Program-made: the position numbers and the translations under genes
Assembly: GCF_000004195.4 (NCBI RefSeq)
Contig: NC_030678.2
Location: 32,402,201 to 32,466,200 of the forward strand
Direction: 5' to 3'
Source: Xenopus tropicalis
Lineage: Eukaryota > Chordata > Amphibia > Anura > Pipidae
DNA length: 64,000 bases
Notes under the pieces: model-generated
What the model was told of the DNA's origin: nothing
The model's database searches: none
The model's input: only the letters and a program-made list of their open reading frames with translations
Shown here: positions 21,748-34,180 of the stretch, in pieces
Layout of the letters: every line of letters starts with the position of its first letter
How positions within the stretch are numbered: the first letter of the stretch is position 1

Positions 21748-23041
21748 CAGTGCTATCCAACTTCTATGGTGCCGAGGGCCGGAATTTCTCTGGAATACAT
21801 AGTGGAAGGCCGATAATGGAAGCCCGTTTTGACCACTCCCCTTTTTAAACCACACCCACTTCAAACCACACCCATATTATCACAAGATCATACCCACATT
21901 AAATGTTGTAGCGCAGCAAAAACCGAAATACTTGGCGCTCACTGCTGGGATATCAACCATCATTCCTATGTGAAAGAATTATATTATGTCATATTAAGAC
22001 GCACCCTTAAATCCATATGCCTCCTCTGCCCCTGTGGATAGCACAGCAACCCCCAGCACATAATTACACACCTTGCATAGGGCAGGCAGAGAATGGCACA
22101 TACAGGTAGCATAGGGGCAGACAGAGTATGGCACACACAGGCAGGGTAGGGAAGGCAGAGTATGGCACACACAGGCAGTACTCTGTCTGCCCTATGGTGC
22201 CTGTGTGTGTGCCATACTCTGCCTGCCCTATGCTGCATGTGTGTGCCATAATCTGCCTGTCCTATGCTGCCTGTGTATACCATACTCTGCCTGCCCTACC
22301 CCACCTGTGTATGCCATACTCTGCCTGCCCTTACCTGCCTGTGTGTGCCATACTCTGTCTGCCCCTATGCTACCTGTATGTGCCATTCTCTGCCTGCCCT
22401 ACCCTGCCTCTGTGTGCCATACTCTGCCCTATGGTGCCTGTGTGTGTTCCATACTCTGCCTGCCCTATGCTGCATGTGTGTGCCATAATCTGCCTGTCCT
22501 ATGCTGCCTGTGTATGCCATACTCTGCCTGCCTTTACCTGCCTGTGTGTGCCATGCTCTGTCTGCCCCTATGCTGCCTGTATGTGCCATTCTCTGCCTGC
22601 CCTACCCTGCCTGTGTGTGCCATACTCTGCCTACCCCACCTGTGTGTGCCATACTCTGCCTGCCCTATGCTGCCTGCGTGTGAAATACTCTGCCTGCCCT
22701 ATGCTGCCTGTGTGTGCCATACACAGTACATACAGTGACACAATGCTGACACTGTTCCTACAGTCAGGTGTCAACAGGTGAACAATGTGGGTGCTTACAG
22801 TCTGAGCCTGAGGTGTGAACAATGCAAGGGATGAACAATGCAGAGATTAAAAGGTGTGAACAACACAGGGGATTACATTTTTAAACAATACAGGGGAATT
22901 ACAGCCTGAATCTGAGGTGTGAACAATGCAGGGGCCAATTAATCTCAGTACTGATACCATTTAACGTAAGCCATCAAAGCAGCCAGACAGGTGGGGGGGC
23001 CACACAGAGGGGGGTCGCAGGCTGCCAATTGGACAGCACTG
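21748..23041 (+). mobile_element. Non-autonomous hAT element carrying a 34-bp array, copy 1
   Basis: The ends are CAGTGCTATCCAACT and AATTGGACAGCACTG, flanked by identical CTCTAATA at 21740-21747 and 23042-23049. The order is a unique left arm (ACCACACCC repeats, CAGCAACCCCCAGCACATAA), the 34-bp array (22075-22722), and a right arm with GTGAACAATGCAGGG-type short repeats. No transposase. Confidence 0.9.
22075..22722. repeat. 34-bp tandem array with a strand switch, copy 1
   Basis: The unit contains CTGTGTGTGCCATACTCTGC followed by CTGCCCTATGCTGC. About three units run on the minus strand (22075-22178) and about sixteen on the plus strand (22181-22722). The long Cys-rich frames here (repeats of ACVCHTLPAL or PVCAILCLPY) are array translations, not a gene. 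Confidence 0.95.
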
Positions 23042-23049
23042 CTCTAATA

Positions 23050-24960
23050 GAAAAAACTTTAGTTTTAGGGTGAAGTACAGAAACAATTTGTCCAAAGACA
23101 CCCCCTTTGAGGGACACAAATAATAGAATAAAAGACACATGACATAGTTAGATCGACATTTATCTATCTGATTAACCAATGTACAGGCCAGCACCGATGG
23201 GCAAACAAATAACCAACAGTGCAGATTTTAGAGTGAGCGAAAATGTGTAGATTTCAGCATCCACTAACCTGTTTCTACCATCTTTCAGTTCATTATCAGT
23301 ACATCAAATTTCCTGCATGTTAATGTCCATGAATCAGGTTCTTTCATTTGATATAATCTCTCTGGTACCTGTGCCATGGGGGCCATTCATTCCAGTAATT
23401 GCAGTATGAGAGCCCTGCTTTCTAGAGTCATTATTATTACAATGAATGAATCAAGCACCAAAATATTATGTAGGGCTGCATATTGCATTGATACAAACAG
23501 CTCGACAAGCAGAAACAAAACAGAAACAAACCAAGACATGAGGTCTATGCCATAAGAGCTTACAATCTATATATATAAATCACAACACTGCTAGTCAAAT
23601 GTTTCCATAGTGGCAATGTCCTTTCGGTTATGGATAATTTGAGAAATTAAATCAGAAACGTCCACGATTCAGCCCTTCAGCTGCTGTTGAACTATAACAC
23701 CCAAATTGCCCTGACATCCTTAAGCTATTAACTGTTTTGAAACTACCCCCATTTCTCCTACAGAGACCCAGACTTTCTGTATTACAGCAGCCCCATCTTT
23801 ACCATCTGCTGCCTTAAATATAACAGCCAATGTATATGTCTAATGTGTCAATCTGTTGCCCCAATCTGTAGCCAAGCAGCCAACACTTAAACCCCTACTA
23901 CTGGGTTGCTTAATATACACAAAATATACTGCTTCTGAGGTCTTGCTTGTAAGTACTCAGTTTGCCAGGCACACCACTGGAGCAAAAATGATGTAAAATC
24001 TCAATTTCCAAGGTGAATGATTATCTTTATTAAATCAGGACTGCAATCATCTTATCTTTTGGCATCCGTTCTATTGCAATAATAATGGATGGAATGTTAC
24101 TGACACACTGAAAAGGTGAATTTTAATTCACGTCACCAGTTAAATCCATTAGATAAACAACAATCCCAGAATGTATCTGAAAATACTTGTAGGACTTTCA
24201 AAGTTTTGTCATATGTAAAGGAACATGTTTCGCCCGGAAACAGATTTCCAAGGTTTTTATTTTGCCATCGCCTGGACATTAGTTAGGAACCATTGTACAA
24301 ACTTGTATGAATGGCATCTTTTTTCGCTCTCAACTACCATGTTACTATGTGCATAAAATAACTGCTCAGGACACACACAGGCACCTATTATCCAGATCCA
24401 GCTGATCTAAATCAACATATATCTATATTGTGGGCAGAGTAATTGAATCTCATGTCTAATGTTTAAACGTCATAGTAGATTTACATTCCACATTACAAAG
24501 ACCCCACACTTCCATCTGTACAACTGCTGTGCGGAACAGTGCCAATGTTATACTGGTATCAGGAGCGACATGTAGTGCTGCTCTATGGCAGCCGTGACAC
24601 TGGCACCCTGACTCTCAATCATACCCTTCCTCTCACCCATTTTACCCTAGATGAGTTCAGTATACACTAAATCTACTGAATTAACAAGCTCCCACCACAC
24701 ATATGCAACTGATTATTCTTTGTATTACTTTGTATATCATCCCTTTACATACTCTGAAACAATTATACTCATTTATACATTCATGTGAACATTTCATGAC
24801 CAGACCTTCCCATACTTATTTAGAATATTTCTAGTCCTGTCACACATCTATGTTCTCTCTGTTCCTCCTGCTGAATGAATGTGTAGAGTTTTAGACTTTC
24901 TCCCTCATAAAAAAAATGAATCCTGTCTGATAAGATATAGTCAGGAGTCGTATCCCAGAG
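23050..24960. other. Intergenic, no gene recognised
   Basis: AT-rich. Around 23545-23575 an AAGAGCTTACAATCTA motif is a short antisense L2-tail remnant. No exon signal. Confidence 0.45.
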
Positions 24961-26163
24961 CTGCTAGAAGTGCGGGGCTGTGGAAGAGAGCGGAGGAGAT
25001 GAAAGGATGCCGCTGTACAACATACAAATGAGCAGATTATCAACCTACAGGCACCCAGTATGTTCCGGGGGATTCACCTCTCTGTAAGTCCAACAATTTA
25101 GGCAAAAGTTTTCTAGTTGTGTTGAGTTTGGAGCAAGCAGCACTGTCTGTCTTACTGTGATATCTGTCTATTGGGCTTTTAGGAGCAATTACTAGCAATA
25201 ACAGAGACCACCAAAAACATTATTCTAGTTCAGTTTCATAACCTTGAGTACCTAAATACAAGAACTTTGATCACATATTTAGCCATCCGACATCCGGGGA
25301 CCCAATGTTCTAGGATTTCTAGAGTATATGCGATCTCCCATAGATAGGAAAGTGACAGCCTGCACAAATAAAAATGCATTGATTCTGTACAATTAAACTA
25401 CAATATATAAAACTTTACAAGCTATCCCTAAATATTCTGCAAACCCAGAGCTGGGAATTGTTTCATGTCCTCTGTTGAAAGTTGGTTAAAAGTAGCTGAT
25501 CACACACAAAAGCCACTCATTCACACAGCACACTCATGGCTGATACAAATGCTTATGTGAGAGAGTGCTCTGCTGAGCCAGTTACCTGTGTAGCTCCTGT
25601 GCTTGGAGGCAGGTATCAAAGTCTTCCAGGCTAGGGGTTTGCTATCCACTCCACCACCTGCTTATTGAGATCTCAGAGGCAACAGTGCAGGGATCAGCAT
25701 GTTGCAGAGCTTTTGTACACCAACCCCCCTCACATGGTCTGATCTGCAGATAAATCTACTGCCACAGGGCTCTTTAAGACATCTTTGCGTCACTTTCAGA
25801 CATGTAAACTTGTCTTTTCTCTATAGCCGCAACTCACAGACGCCCTCTAGGGGTGGCCGGCAATATGGCACTGGCTGGGTCAGGAGCAGGTTAGAGGGTC
25901 CGCAAACTCTCTGCTGCTGAGGGAACATAAACTCTAAAAATGTTGTTAGTACGAACACTCCGAACTATAATCCGACTCATATCTGCCACAGACATAAGCT
26001 ATGTGGCCCCCCAGTCAGGGCAGCGCTAAATACAAACGTTTCTGTACATGGAGAGTTCAGTTTGTAATTGAATCCTTACGCCTGAAATTACAGTGAATAT
26101 AAAAACCATCAGTCTGCAGAATATTTCTCATTCTGTGGAGTTTATAGCGAAAATGTCCTAATT
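24961..26163. other. Intergenic, with one weak first-exon candidate (25007-25083, plus strand)
   Basis: A GC-richer leader, an ATG with A at -3 and 25 open codons end at a consensus donor (TCT then GTAAGT at 25084). The peptide start MPLYNIQMSRLSTYRHPVCS matches no family I know. The rest of the interval shows nothing recognisable. Confidence 0.2.
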
Positions 26164-26542
26164 CAGGCCTGTCCAACTGGCGGCCAGCGACCCCCCTCTG
26201 TGTGGCCCCCCACCTGTCTGGCTGCTTTGATGGCTTACCTTTGTGTAAGCTTTAAATGGTAAAATACAATGGGTTCCCAGCACACTTGTGGGCAGTTTAT
26301 CAGAGGGATGCACGTCATCATATGTTCACCTACTTCAATATATAGAAACTGCAGCACTCCCATTTCATATTCATAAAACCGCCTTTATTTCACATATGGC
26401 ACAGAAACAGCAACGTTTCGGACCTCCTGGTCCTTTCTCAAACCAACAAAGATTAACTGCCCCCCTGCATGGTTCTCACCTCAGATTCAGCCTGTAATCC
26501 CCCTATATTGTTTAAACATGTATTCCCCTGTACTGTTTACAC

Positions 26543-26907
26543 CAGGGGTCTCAAACTCGCGGCCCGTGGGCCATTTGCGGCCCTCGGTACAATATTTTGT
26601 GGCTCGCACCAACGCCGAATGAATGGATCGCGATTTTTATTGCGATTCAAGGGATAATGCAAGGCACGGCGGGCGGGAGCTGCTGATTGCGGAAATGACG
26701 TTATGCCATCATAACAGTTATTATGGGAAGACGTAAGGAGCTAATTGTGCACACAGAACGTCTTCCCATAATAACTGTTATGATGGCATAACGTCATTTC
26801 CGCAATCAGCAGCTCCCGACTTTTTTTTGTAAAATCCCTTATGCGGCCCAGCCTCATCCTGACTTTGCCTCCTGCGGCCCCCAGGTAAATTGAGTTTGAG
26901 CCCCCTG
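26543..26907. mobile_element. hAT-type foldback element nested in copy 2
   Basis: The ends CAGGGGTCTCAAACTC and GAGTTTGAGCCCCCTG are flanked by the perfect 8-bp duplication GTTTACAC (26535-26542, 26908-26915). GCGGCCC motifs sit near both ends. The core is the 60-nt perfect hairpin at 26675-26817. Confidence 0.92.
26675..26817. repeat. Perfect 60-nt inverted repeat with 23-nt loop
   Basis: The left arm 26675-26734 begins GGGAGCTGCTGATTGCGG. The right arm 26758-26817 is its exact complement, beginning ACGTCTTCCCATAATAAC. No mismatch was found by eye. Confidence 0.95.
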
Positions 26908-27054
26908 GTTTACACCTTTTAATCCATTCCATGTTCACCCCCTGCATTGCTCACACCTCAGGCTCAGATGGTAAATCCCACATTGTTCACCTCTTCACAA
27001 CTCAGACAGACTGTAGGAACAGTGCCAGCATTGTGTCAATGTATGTACTGTGAA

Positions 27055-27425
27055 GCATAGGGCAGGCAGAGTATGGCACACTCAGGCAGCATAGGGCAGG
27101 CAGAGTATGGCACACACAGGCAGCATAGGGCAGGCAGAGTATGGCACATACAGGCAGGGTAGGACAGGCAGAGTATGGCACACACAGGCAGCATAGGGCA
27201 GGCAGAGTATGGCACACACAGGCAGCATAGGGCAGGCAGAGTATGGCACACACAGGCAGCATAGGGCAGGCAGAGTATGGCACCCACAGGCAGCATTGGG
27301 CAGGCAGAGTATGGCACACACAGGCAGCATTGGGCAGGCACAGTATGGCATACACAGGGACAGCATAGGGCAGGCAGAGTGCTGATTGTGTGTGCCATAC
27401 GCTGCCTGCCATATGCTGCCTGTGG
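27055..27425. repeat. 34-bp tandem array with a strand switch, copy 2
   Basis: About ten units in the minus orientation (GCATAGGGCAGGCAGAGTAT...) to about 27380, then one plus-oriented unit to 27425. Read in the element's own direction this is one reversed unit followed by about ten direct units, the same plan as copy 1. Confidence 0.95.
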
Positions 27426-27751
27426 GAGGTGAACCTGGCAGGGGTTTGTTCTGGGAGTTTGTTAACAGTTGGAAATAGTCATTATATGGTCTCTAAGGTG
27501 TGTAATTATATGCTGGGGGTTGCTGTGCTATCCATAGGGGAGGAGGAGGCATATGGATTTAAGGGTGTGTCTTAATATGACATAATATAATTCTTTCACA
27601 TATGAATGATGGTGTTTGTGACAACGTGGGTGTGGTTTGAGGTGGGTGTGACAAAAAGGGGAGTGGTCAAACTGGCTTCCATTAGTGGCCCTCCACTATG
27701 TATACTAGAGAAATTCCAGGCCCTTGGCACCACAGATGTTGGACAGCACTG

Positions 27752-28803
27752 CCCTAAAAAATTTCATGGGCACCCTTTATTTACCTCCTTTTGCCCTCCC
27801 CACCCATGGCATGGGCAGTTCCTTACGCTGGGGCAGTTAGCGGTAGAATCTCTGGGTTTGCATCCTAATCTCAAAGGGCAAAGTGCAAAGTCCCTGCGCT
27901 CAGCTGGGAGAGAAGTGAGATTATAGATAGTGATGTTTGTATTAGTTAACATAGAATGTGAGGGATTCGCGTCTTCCTGCTGAATTATCTGTTATTTAAT
28001 CTTTTTTTCTCATTTCCTATTTTCCCCCAAAGGATTCAGTTTAAAGGCACCTGGGTTACAGAACTAATGACTTACAACATATTATTGCTGTACCGCTGCT
28101 CCTTATCGATCATTAGCAGGGAAGGAGGGCAATAATTGTATTTGGTTACACTCTCAATATAACTATATTATTATATGTGGCAGTTTGTAGGCAGTAGAAG
28201 ATGTTTTTGCTTGATATTTTAAAGTCCCTTATTTTTACCTGGACTCCTTTTCCTGGGGAGTATATAGAGAAAAATGCATCTATTAATGTAAAGTAAAATA
28301 TAGAAATATTAGTCACTGAGGAGGTCCATGACAATATAAATGCTTTTATGTATTTAATGAAACTTAAATACATAATGCATACATAATAAATACATAATAC
28401 ATACATACATAATGGTTTCTAAATATCCCTTTAGGATTACATTATTTCTTCCAATACAGAGTGAGTCATGTGACTAAAGTACAGTGCCGGGCCTGTAGTT
28501 ACGCCAAACTAGCCCCTGCCCTATCTCATTGCAAGTGAGAAACTTGTGTACTGGATTTACAGATGGAATAAAACTAGGGGAAACCCAGCAAAGAGGTACA
28601 TGATCCCCCCACACCTTTGTGCCTACAGAAGTAACATCAATAAGCAACAACTGTAGCTTATGACATTCCTAAGTATCATGTATAAGAATATATTTTATAG
28701 CTTATTCAGGTTTCCTGTGTAATATATATTGAATAATGTGCCTTATACTGTTAAATATAAAGATATCAGCAAGAATTCCATGACCATGTAAAGGCATTAT
28801 TAT
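27752..28803. other. Intergenic, no gene recognised
   Basis: Contains an (ATACATA)n tract at about 28365-28412. A GGCAGTTAGCGGTAGAATC stretch near 27832 loosely recalls a tRNA A box but is not followed by a B box or cloverleaf. Confidence 0.45.
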
Positions 28804-28805
28804 TA

Positions 28806-29121
28806 CAGGTATGGGATCCCGTATCTGGAAACCCATTATCCAGAAAGTTCCGAATTACGGAAAGGCCATCTCCCATAGACTCCATTTTAATCAAATAATT
28901 CAGAATTTTAAAACTGATTTCCTTTTTCTCTGTAATAATAAAACAGTACCTTGTAACTGATCCCAGCTAAGATATAAATAATCCTTGTTGGATGCAAAAC
29001 AATCCTATTGGGTTTAATTAATGTTTTATTGAAGTATTAATGTATGGAGATCCAAATTACAAGACCCCTTATCCGGAATACCCTTGGTCCCGAGCATTCT
29101 GGATAACGGGTCCTATACCTG
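28806..29121 (+). mobile_element. TA-flanked MITE, complete
   Basis: The ends CAGGTATGGGATCCCGTATC and ACGGGTCCTATACCTG are flanked by TA at 28804-28805 and 29122-29123. The body has CCCATAGACTCCATTTTAAT and a single copy of the block triplicated at 17561-17899. Confidence 0.88.
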
Positions 29122-29123
29122 TA

Positions 29124-30544
29124 TTAGTGCTGCACCAAACCCAGGCTTCAGTTTAGGATTTGCCAGGCACCCTAGGCACTAGTTTAGTGTCAGGGGCAAA
29201 AAATGAATATTGCGCATCCAGATAAATCAGGGATCCAATGGCATCACTTCATTCTTATTTTAGAGCCCCTACCTCCTGGCTGCACTGCCTGCTAAAGGTA
29301 TACTAGTTTTTAAACTGTAGTTTTAGATGGTGGGACCCAAAAGCACTAGCCTGCCTAAGGCCCCATTTAGTAGTAATACACGTCTGGACAGAATCCCAGC
29401 ACTTCTTGTAATATTTGCCCAAATGCTTAGAGTGTAGCTAAAGTATCTCCAATGCCATTACCAGCATTTTGTTTGTTGCACCCTTTTTTACATACTGTGT
29501 ATGCATAGAATTTCAGCTCTTAACATATTCAATATTTATTAAAGTACAGATTTGGGATCCATTGTCAGGAAACCCATTATCCAGAAAGCTCTGAATTATG
29601 GGAAGGACATCTCCATTTTAGACAGCTCCACCAGGTTGCACTTCTGTGATATTATGTCTTTTAGGGTCAGAACATGTGGGAACTAGAGTCAGGTTGGACT
29701 GGCAATCTGGAGATTCTGGCAAATGCCAAAGGGACTGCTGTAAGATATAATCACACTCTTGGCAAATACATCCAAACAGTGATTGGGTGTGATTTTGGGG
29801 TGCAGGTGTGTTCCTTTAAATGTTAGTGCAGCACTCTGACCATGCAAAACAAGTGAATGGTTGAATGGTTTATCTTCTGAAACTGGTGGTGATGGGCAGA
29901 GAGTAAAAGGGGTATCAGATGGGGGAGCACCAGGTGTAAATTATGTTACATGTCAATTCATGGTGGAGAAATCAAAGGATTCTTATATGTCAGTCATACA
30001 TTGGGTCCCCTGTACTTCCTGCCCCCCCCCCCCAGCATTGCCAGCATTGCTGACTCCACAGTTAGGCCCCTGAAACTAAAGATGGGTAACAAATGAGCCA
30101 CAGATGATCACATGGTCTGTGGACTTTTGGTTTAAACAGGATATTGTATTGTTTCACAACTTAATAATGTGTTATGGTTTGTTATACTGTAGTCAATCCA
30201 GGCAGCTGGCAGCTTAAGTAATAGGAGAAAGTGGGTTAATGGCTTCCCCTTTAACAGTTTGTTGCACTTACTTTGAAATCCAATGTTTCCCTCCCTGTGC
30301 TGCTGCAGCTGTGGTGCAAATATTTGCATTCGGGTTTATACACTTTGACAGTAAGTTTTCACGTGTTGTTACAACTGACACTTGTTTATATCCTTCTACC
30401 TATATAGAACTACAAATTATAAGCAGTCCTATACATAGAACGTTCTATGGAACTGAGTGCCTGCTCAAAAGACCTTTGATATACGTTTCCTGCCTGAGGC
30501 AGTGGATATTACATAGTTATGTTGCCTGCCTAACTGTTAGTTGA
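29124..30544. other. Intergenic with a TA-MITE left-end fragment (29546-29622)
   Basis: ACAGATTTGGGATCC... CCATTATCCAGAAAGCTCTG at 29546-29622 is a truncated TA-type MITE. Near 29685-29745 a GGTTGGACTGGCAATCTGG stretch is a remnant shared with 48235-48310 in the opposite orientation. A C homopolymer lies at 30022-30034. No gene. Confidence 0.5.
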
Positions 30545-30830
30545 TCAAGAGGTGAAAACCCTATCTGAGGCCTCTTCAATTTGCCTCAGAGGGGGGAAAA
30601 AATCCTTCCACGTTGCAAGAGGCAACTGGACCAGTAATTGCATCAACTTATTAATTTCAGTAAATCTGTATTTTATTCCTTACCAAAAAATGCTTCCAGC
30701 TCTTTCTTGAAGCTATATAACATATCTGCCAGTACAACTGATTCAGGGAGAGAATTCCACAGCTTTACAGCCCTCACTTTCTTTCTTATAACAATGTGGA
30801 CTCTCACTTATGAATAAAGCAGCAGTGTAA
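30545..30830 (-). mobile_element. Antisense 3' end of a CR1-like LINE
   Basis: Motifs TTTGCCTCAGAGGGGG, CTTCCACGTTGCAAGAGGCA and TGATTCAGGGAGAGAATTCC are complementary to the 3' region of the LINE at 19695-21660. This copy lacks the 41-bp amplification. Confidence 0.65.
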
Positions 30831-33105
30831 CCATCACACCTTGGCCTGCCTTTCCATACCCTCAAGCTGCTTGCTCGGGGAATTAACTAAACTCAAACCT
30901 TTTTTCAGTTTCTTTGACCACCAGGACATGATCACTTGGAGACCTAAAGGAAAAGAACCTTGCGCCACAATATGTGATGCTATTAGAACTGATACCCTAA
31001 ATTCATGCTGTGCAACTAATTACATGTAGTAGGCCAATTAATTATCTTTATTTATAAAATAATGAAGTGAAGTCTATGGAGCCTTTGGGCATATTTGGGG
31101 TCATAAAAATCCTATGGCCCGCGAAAATTCAATTGGACAGCCCTGCCCTATAATAATGTTGTAAAGTCTATTACATGTAAACTAAATGGATAGTGGTGCA
31201 CATCCACCCTAGCAAAGAGCCAATAAAAGGGATTTCCTCCTTCTGGGTTTCACTCTGCCCACAGCCATCACCCAATAAAAAAGACTCCAATTTAAAAGGT
31301 TAAGTACTAATCAGGAGAAATATCATATATTTCATATATTGTACATGGGTTGAGAGCCTACTCAGAAGGTTGAGGTTGTTCACATACATACTGATTTGCC
31401 CATGCAAACTGGAAGGAACCGAGTGACAAGCATGTAATAATGTGACATATCTGACAGATCTGAGATATGGAGTACAAATGAATGCCTTAGGTAGTCATGG
31501 AGCTGCAATAAAGAGGAAAGCAAACCCTGTTTTTTGGGTTATTTTATAAATAATATCTTATGTAATTATACATTTATGTAGTAATTTTCTGTATCTGAGA
31601 TCAACATTTTATCATTACATTAAGAGCTTACAAGCGATTTTAAGAATATCCTTCTACTGTATCATGCAACTCTGTATTGGTCTAAGTAATGCATTTAAGA
31701 TATTTATGTTTTACAATTCATGCAAAGGCTTCCTTTCAGGTGAGGTTGTTTTTTAAAATGAATAAAACTAGGCTAGATACTACTAAAATATTTACTAAAA
31801 CAAATGCCTCAAGATCGGTTTACTGTATCGACACATGGTGAAAATGAAACTACTGGCTTTATTTGCCCTTTAGTTAGATCATGTTCACTTTTGGTAAATC
31901 GCACAACTCTCCCTCTCTTAATATGAGAACAAAGACAGTGCCTGTAGCCTTCCCAACATGCTGTGGGGTCTTTGCTTGCTGTAGTCTGATCCCTGGGCAT
32001 TAAATAGTGGCTAAATTTCACCTTCCTCCAATTATTTTGCTGCAGGCTAAAATGTTATCATTATAAGGGATAGATTCAAGACTTATAGCTCATATTATAT
32101 TATCTGCAAGCTATGCCCTTGGGAAGGGCACCAGCTTTCCGCTTGTGTTTGGGTGGTCATACATTAATGAAAACACTCTTATACTGAAGTGCAACGATGG
32201 GAGAGATCAACACAAGTGGAAATACTAATTATACCTATTTACATTCCATTACTGAGTTTTGAGCCCAAAAATAAAAGGTATACATTTAAGTAGTAGCCAA
32301 CATTTATGGATTCTATTTCCATTACTGTGATAAACTGCTTGGATAGCAGTGGGTTAAACGATTCTGCTGTGTTAGTATAGGTTTAGTATAAGATGGCAGG
32401 TAAGACTGGCCTGCTCCATACTTGCTCAGACAGGAAGTGGCAACCAGGAAAAGGATAATGAATCACAAGGCAAAACAGTAAGAACGCCCTTAACCAAAAC
32501 GTCCACACAAGCAGAAGTTACTACAATTACCTTCCCTATATTGAAAGTGGGGGTAAAGGGGAGCATGAAATATGTCTAGATAGTGTCTGCCTAATTCATA
32601 TTCATACATACCTACTTATTTTGTACAGTGAAGGAACATTTTAGTCTAACAACAATATAGAGCCAGGATAGGTGCTGTACACTCTGCTGATATGTACCAG
32701 TAATACTTTCTATTAGGAGTATACAGTCAGCAAGTTCCATCACCCTGCATTTTGGAAGATGTGGTACAACAGCAGCTGAAGGCATCTGTGCCTTACAGCT
32801 GCCATTATAGTAACTGCAGGAAATGTGCCTTGTTTGGATTATTTCTGCCTTGGGCTTGTAGCTTACAAGCACCTAATGGGCCAGAGAATGACCTTGGCAT
32901 GAATACAATGGACATAGTTTTGCACTGGGGGTGATAAGAGTTACTTTCAAGGATGCTGCTCCAGGGATAGTGGTAGGACTGAAGGTTACACAGCTGCACT
33001 ATGGTTTATGGCTGCCTTGGCCTTGACCCTTTCTTCTACAAAGATTCTATGCCAAGTGACTTGAAGTTACAAACAGATAATGTTTAAAATTAGCATTTTG
33101 TTTAA
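30831..33105. other. Intergenic, no gene recognised
   Basis: AT-rich. Short frames only, with no splice-framed or conserved peptide. Confidence 0.45.
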
Positions 33106-33240
33106 AGGAGAAGGAAAGGTAAAATCCCTGATGGGCCCTGGCAGCCCAGATCCAATCACCCCCCAGGGCGCTCCCGCGTTACCATTCATAGGGTGTGCCT
33201 AACATTTTTGCACCCCCAGTGATTGTACTTTTCCTTCTGG
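33106..33240 (+). mobile_element. T2-like MITE fragment
   Basis: Starts TTTAAAGGAGAAGGAAAGGT and ends GTACTTTTCCTTCTGG, with the GTGCCTAACATTTTTGCACC hairpin near the right end. The centre and the right TTAA are lost. Confidence 0.7.
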
Positions 33241-33280
33241 ATGCTGAATGAGGTTGCATAACTCCCCAGTATCCATAGTA

Positions 33281-33613
33281 CAGGTATCGGACCCCTAATC
33301 CGGAAACCCATTATCCAGAAAGTTCCGAATTATGGAAAGGCCATTTCCCATTTTCCAGTCCATTTTAGTCAAATAATTCACATTTTTCAAAATGGTTTCA
33401 TTTTTCTCTGTAATAATAAAACAGTACCTTGTACTTGATCCCAACTAAGGTATAATGAATCCTTATTTGAGGCAAAACAATCCTATTGTGTTTAATTAAT
33501 GTTTAAATAATTTTTTTAATAGACTTAAGGTAGGAGATTCAAATTATAAAGAAAGACAGCTTATCCAGAAAACCCCAGGTCCCGAGCATTCTGGATAATG
33601 GGTTCCATACCTG
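33281..33613 (+). mobile_element. TA-flanked MITE, complete
   Basis: The ends CAGGTATCGGACCCC and GGGTTCCATACCTG are flanked by TA at 33279-33280 and 33614-33615. Body blocks are as in 28806-29121, with more substitutions. Confidence 0.85.
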
Positions 33614-33779
33614 TACATGGATATCGGGCATGGTCAGTTGGCTACCATACAAGTTCTATTAACTGCGTGAAAGCAGTGCAGTCTAACTACTGATTGTTTA
33701 CTATGGGACAGACTTCATTTTTTTACCAGCTTTAAATAAACTTTTAGTATGACATAGACATTGATATTCAGAAATGCTA

Positions 33780-34180
33780 TATTTTTTTCTGTATTTTATT
33801 TTAGTTATTGAGCTTTTTGTTTAGCAGCTCTCCAGTTTGGATGTGCAGCAGGTATCCAGTTGGTATGGACTTGTTTACCTTAACAACCAGGCAGTGGGTT
33901 GAATGAGAAACTGATATATGAATAGGAGGGGAATTGAATAGAAATGTATGAAATAAAGAGTAACAATACTAATACATTTTTTATCTCACAAAGCAGTAGT
34001 TTTTTGGCTGCCGGGGTCAGTGACCCCCATTTGAAAGCTGGAAAGATGCAGCAGAGGAAGGCTAAAAAATTCAAATACTGTTTAAAAAATAAACATCAGA
34101 CCAAGACCATTTGCAAAATGGCTAGGAATGGGACATTCTCTAACATACTAAATGTTAATTAAATGGTAAACAACCCTTTA
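33780..34180 (+). mobile_element. T2-like MITE (GGTAAACAACCCTTTAA family), left end decayed
   Basis: The body GTTTAGCAGCTCTCCAGTTTGG, TGACCCCCATTTGAAAGCTG and final AAACAACCCTTTAA match 6673-7070. The left TTAAAGG terminus is not recognisable. Confidence 0.7.

Larger units (their letters stand above)
26164..27751 (-). mobile_element. Non-autonomous hAT element carrying a 34-bp array, copy 2 (inverted)
   Basis: The ends CAGGCCTGTCCAACTGG and GATGTTGGACAGCACTG match the ends of 21748-23041 in reverse order. The flanking 8-mers TCCTAATT and CCCTAAAA agree at only five positions. Shared arms include GTGTGTAATTATATGCTGGG on the right. Extra material at 26275-26450 (CAACGTTTCGGACCTCCTGG) and the hAT element at 26543-26907 were added later. 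Confidence 0.85.

Noticed and set aside
22128..22781. A 217-codon Cys-rich plus-strand frame and its overlapping partners, and mirror frames at 27002-27412
   Set aside because: They are translations of the 34-bp array; because 34 is not a multiple of 3 the same unit is read in all three frames. No start context, signal or splice structure supports a protein.
25592..25655. A minus-strand stretch reading QTPSLEDFDTCLQAQELH before GTAACT
   Set aside because: The donor looks usable, but the bases before the supposed acceptor are purine-rich with no pyrimidine tract, and the frame is closed just upstream.
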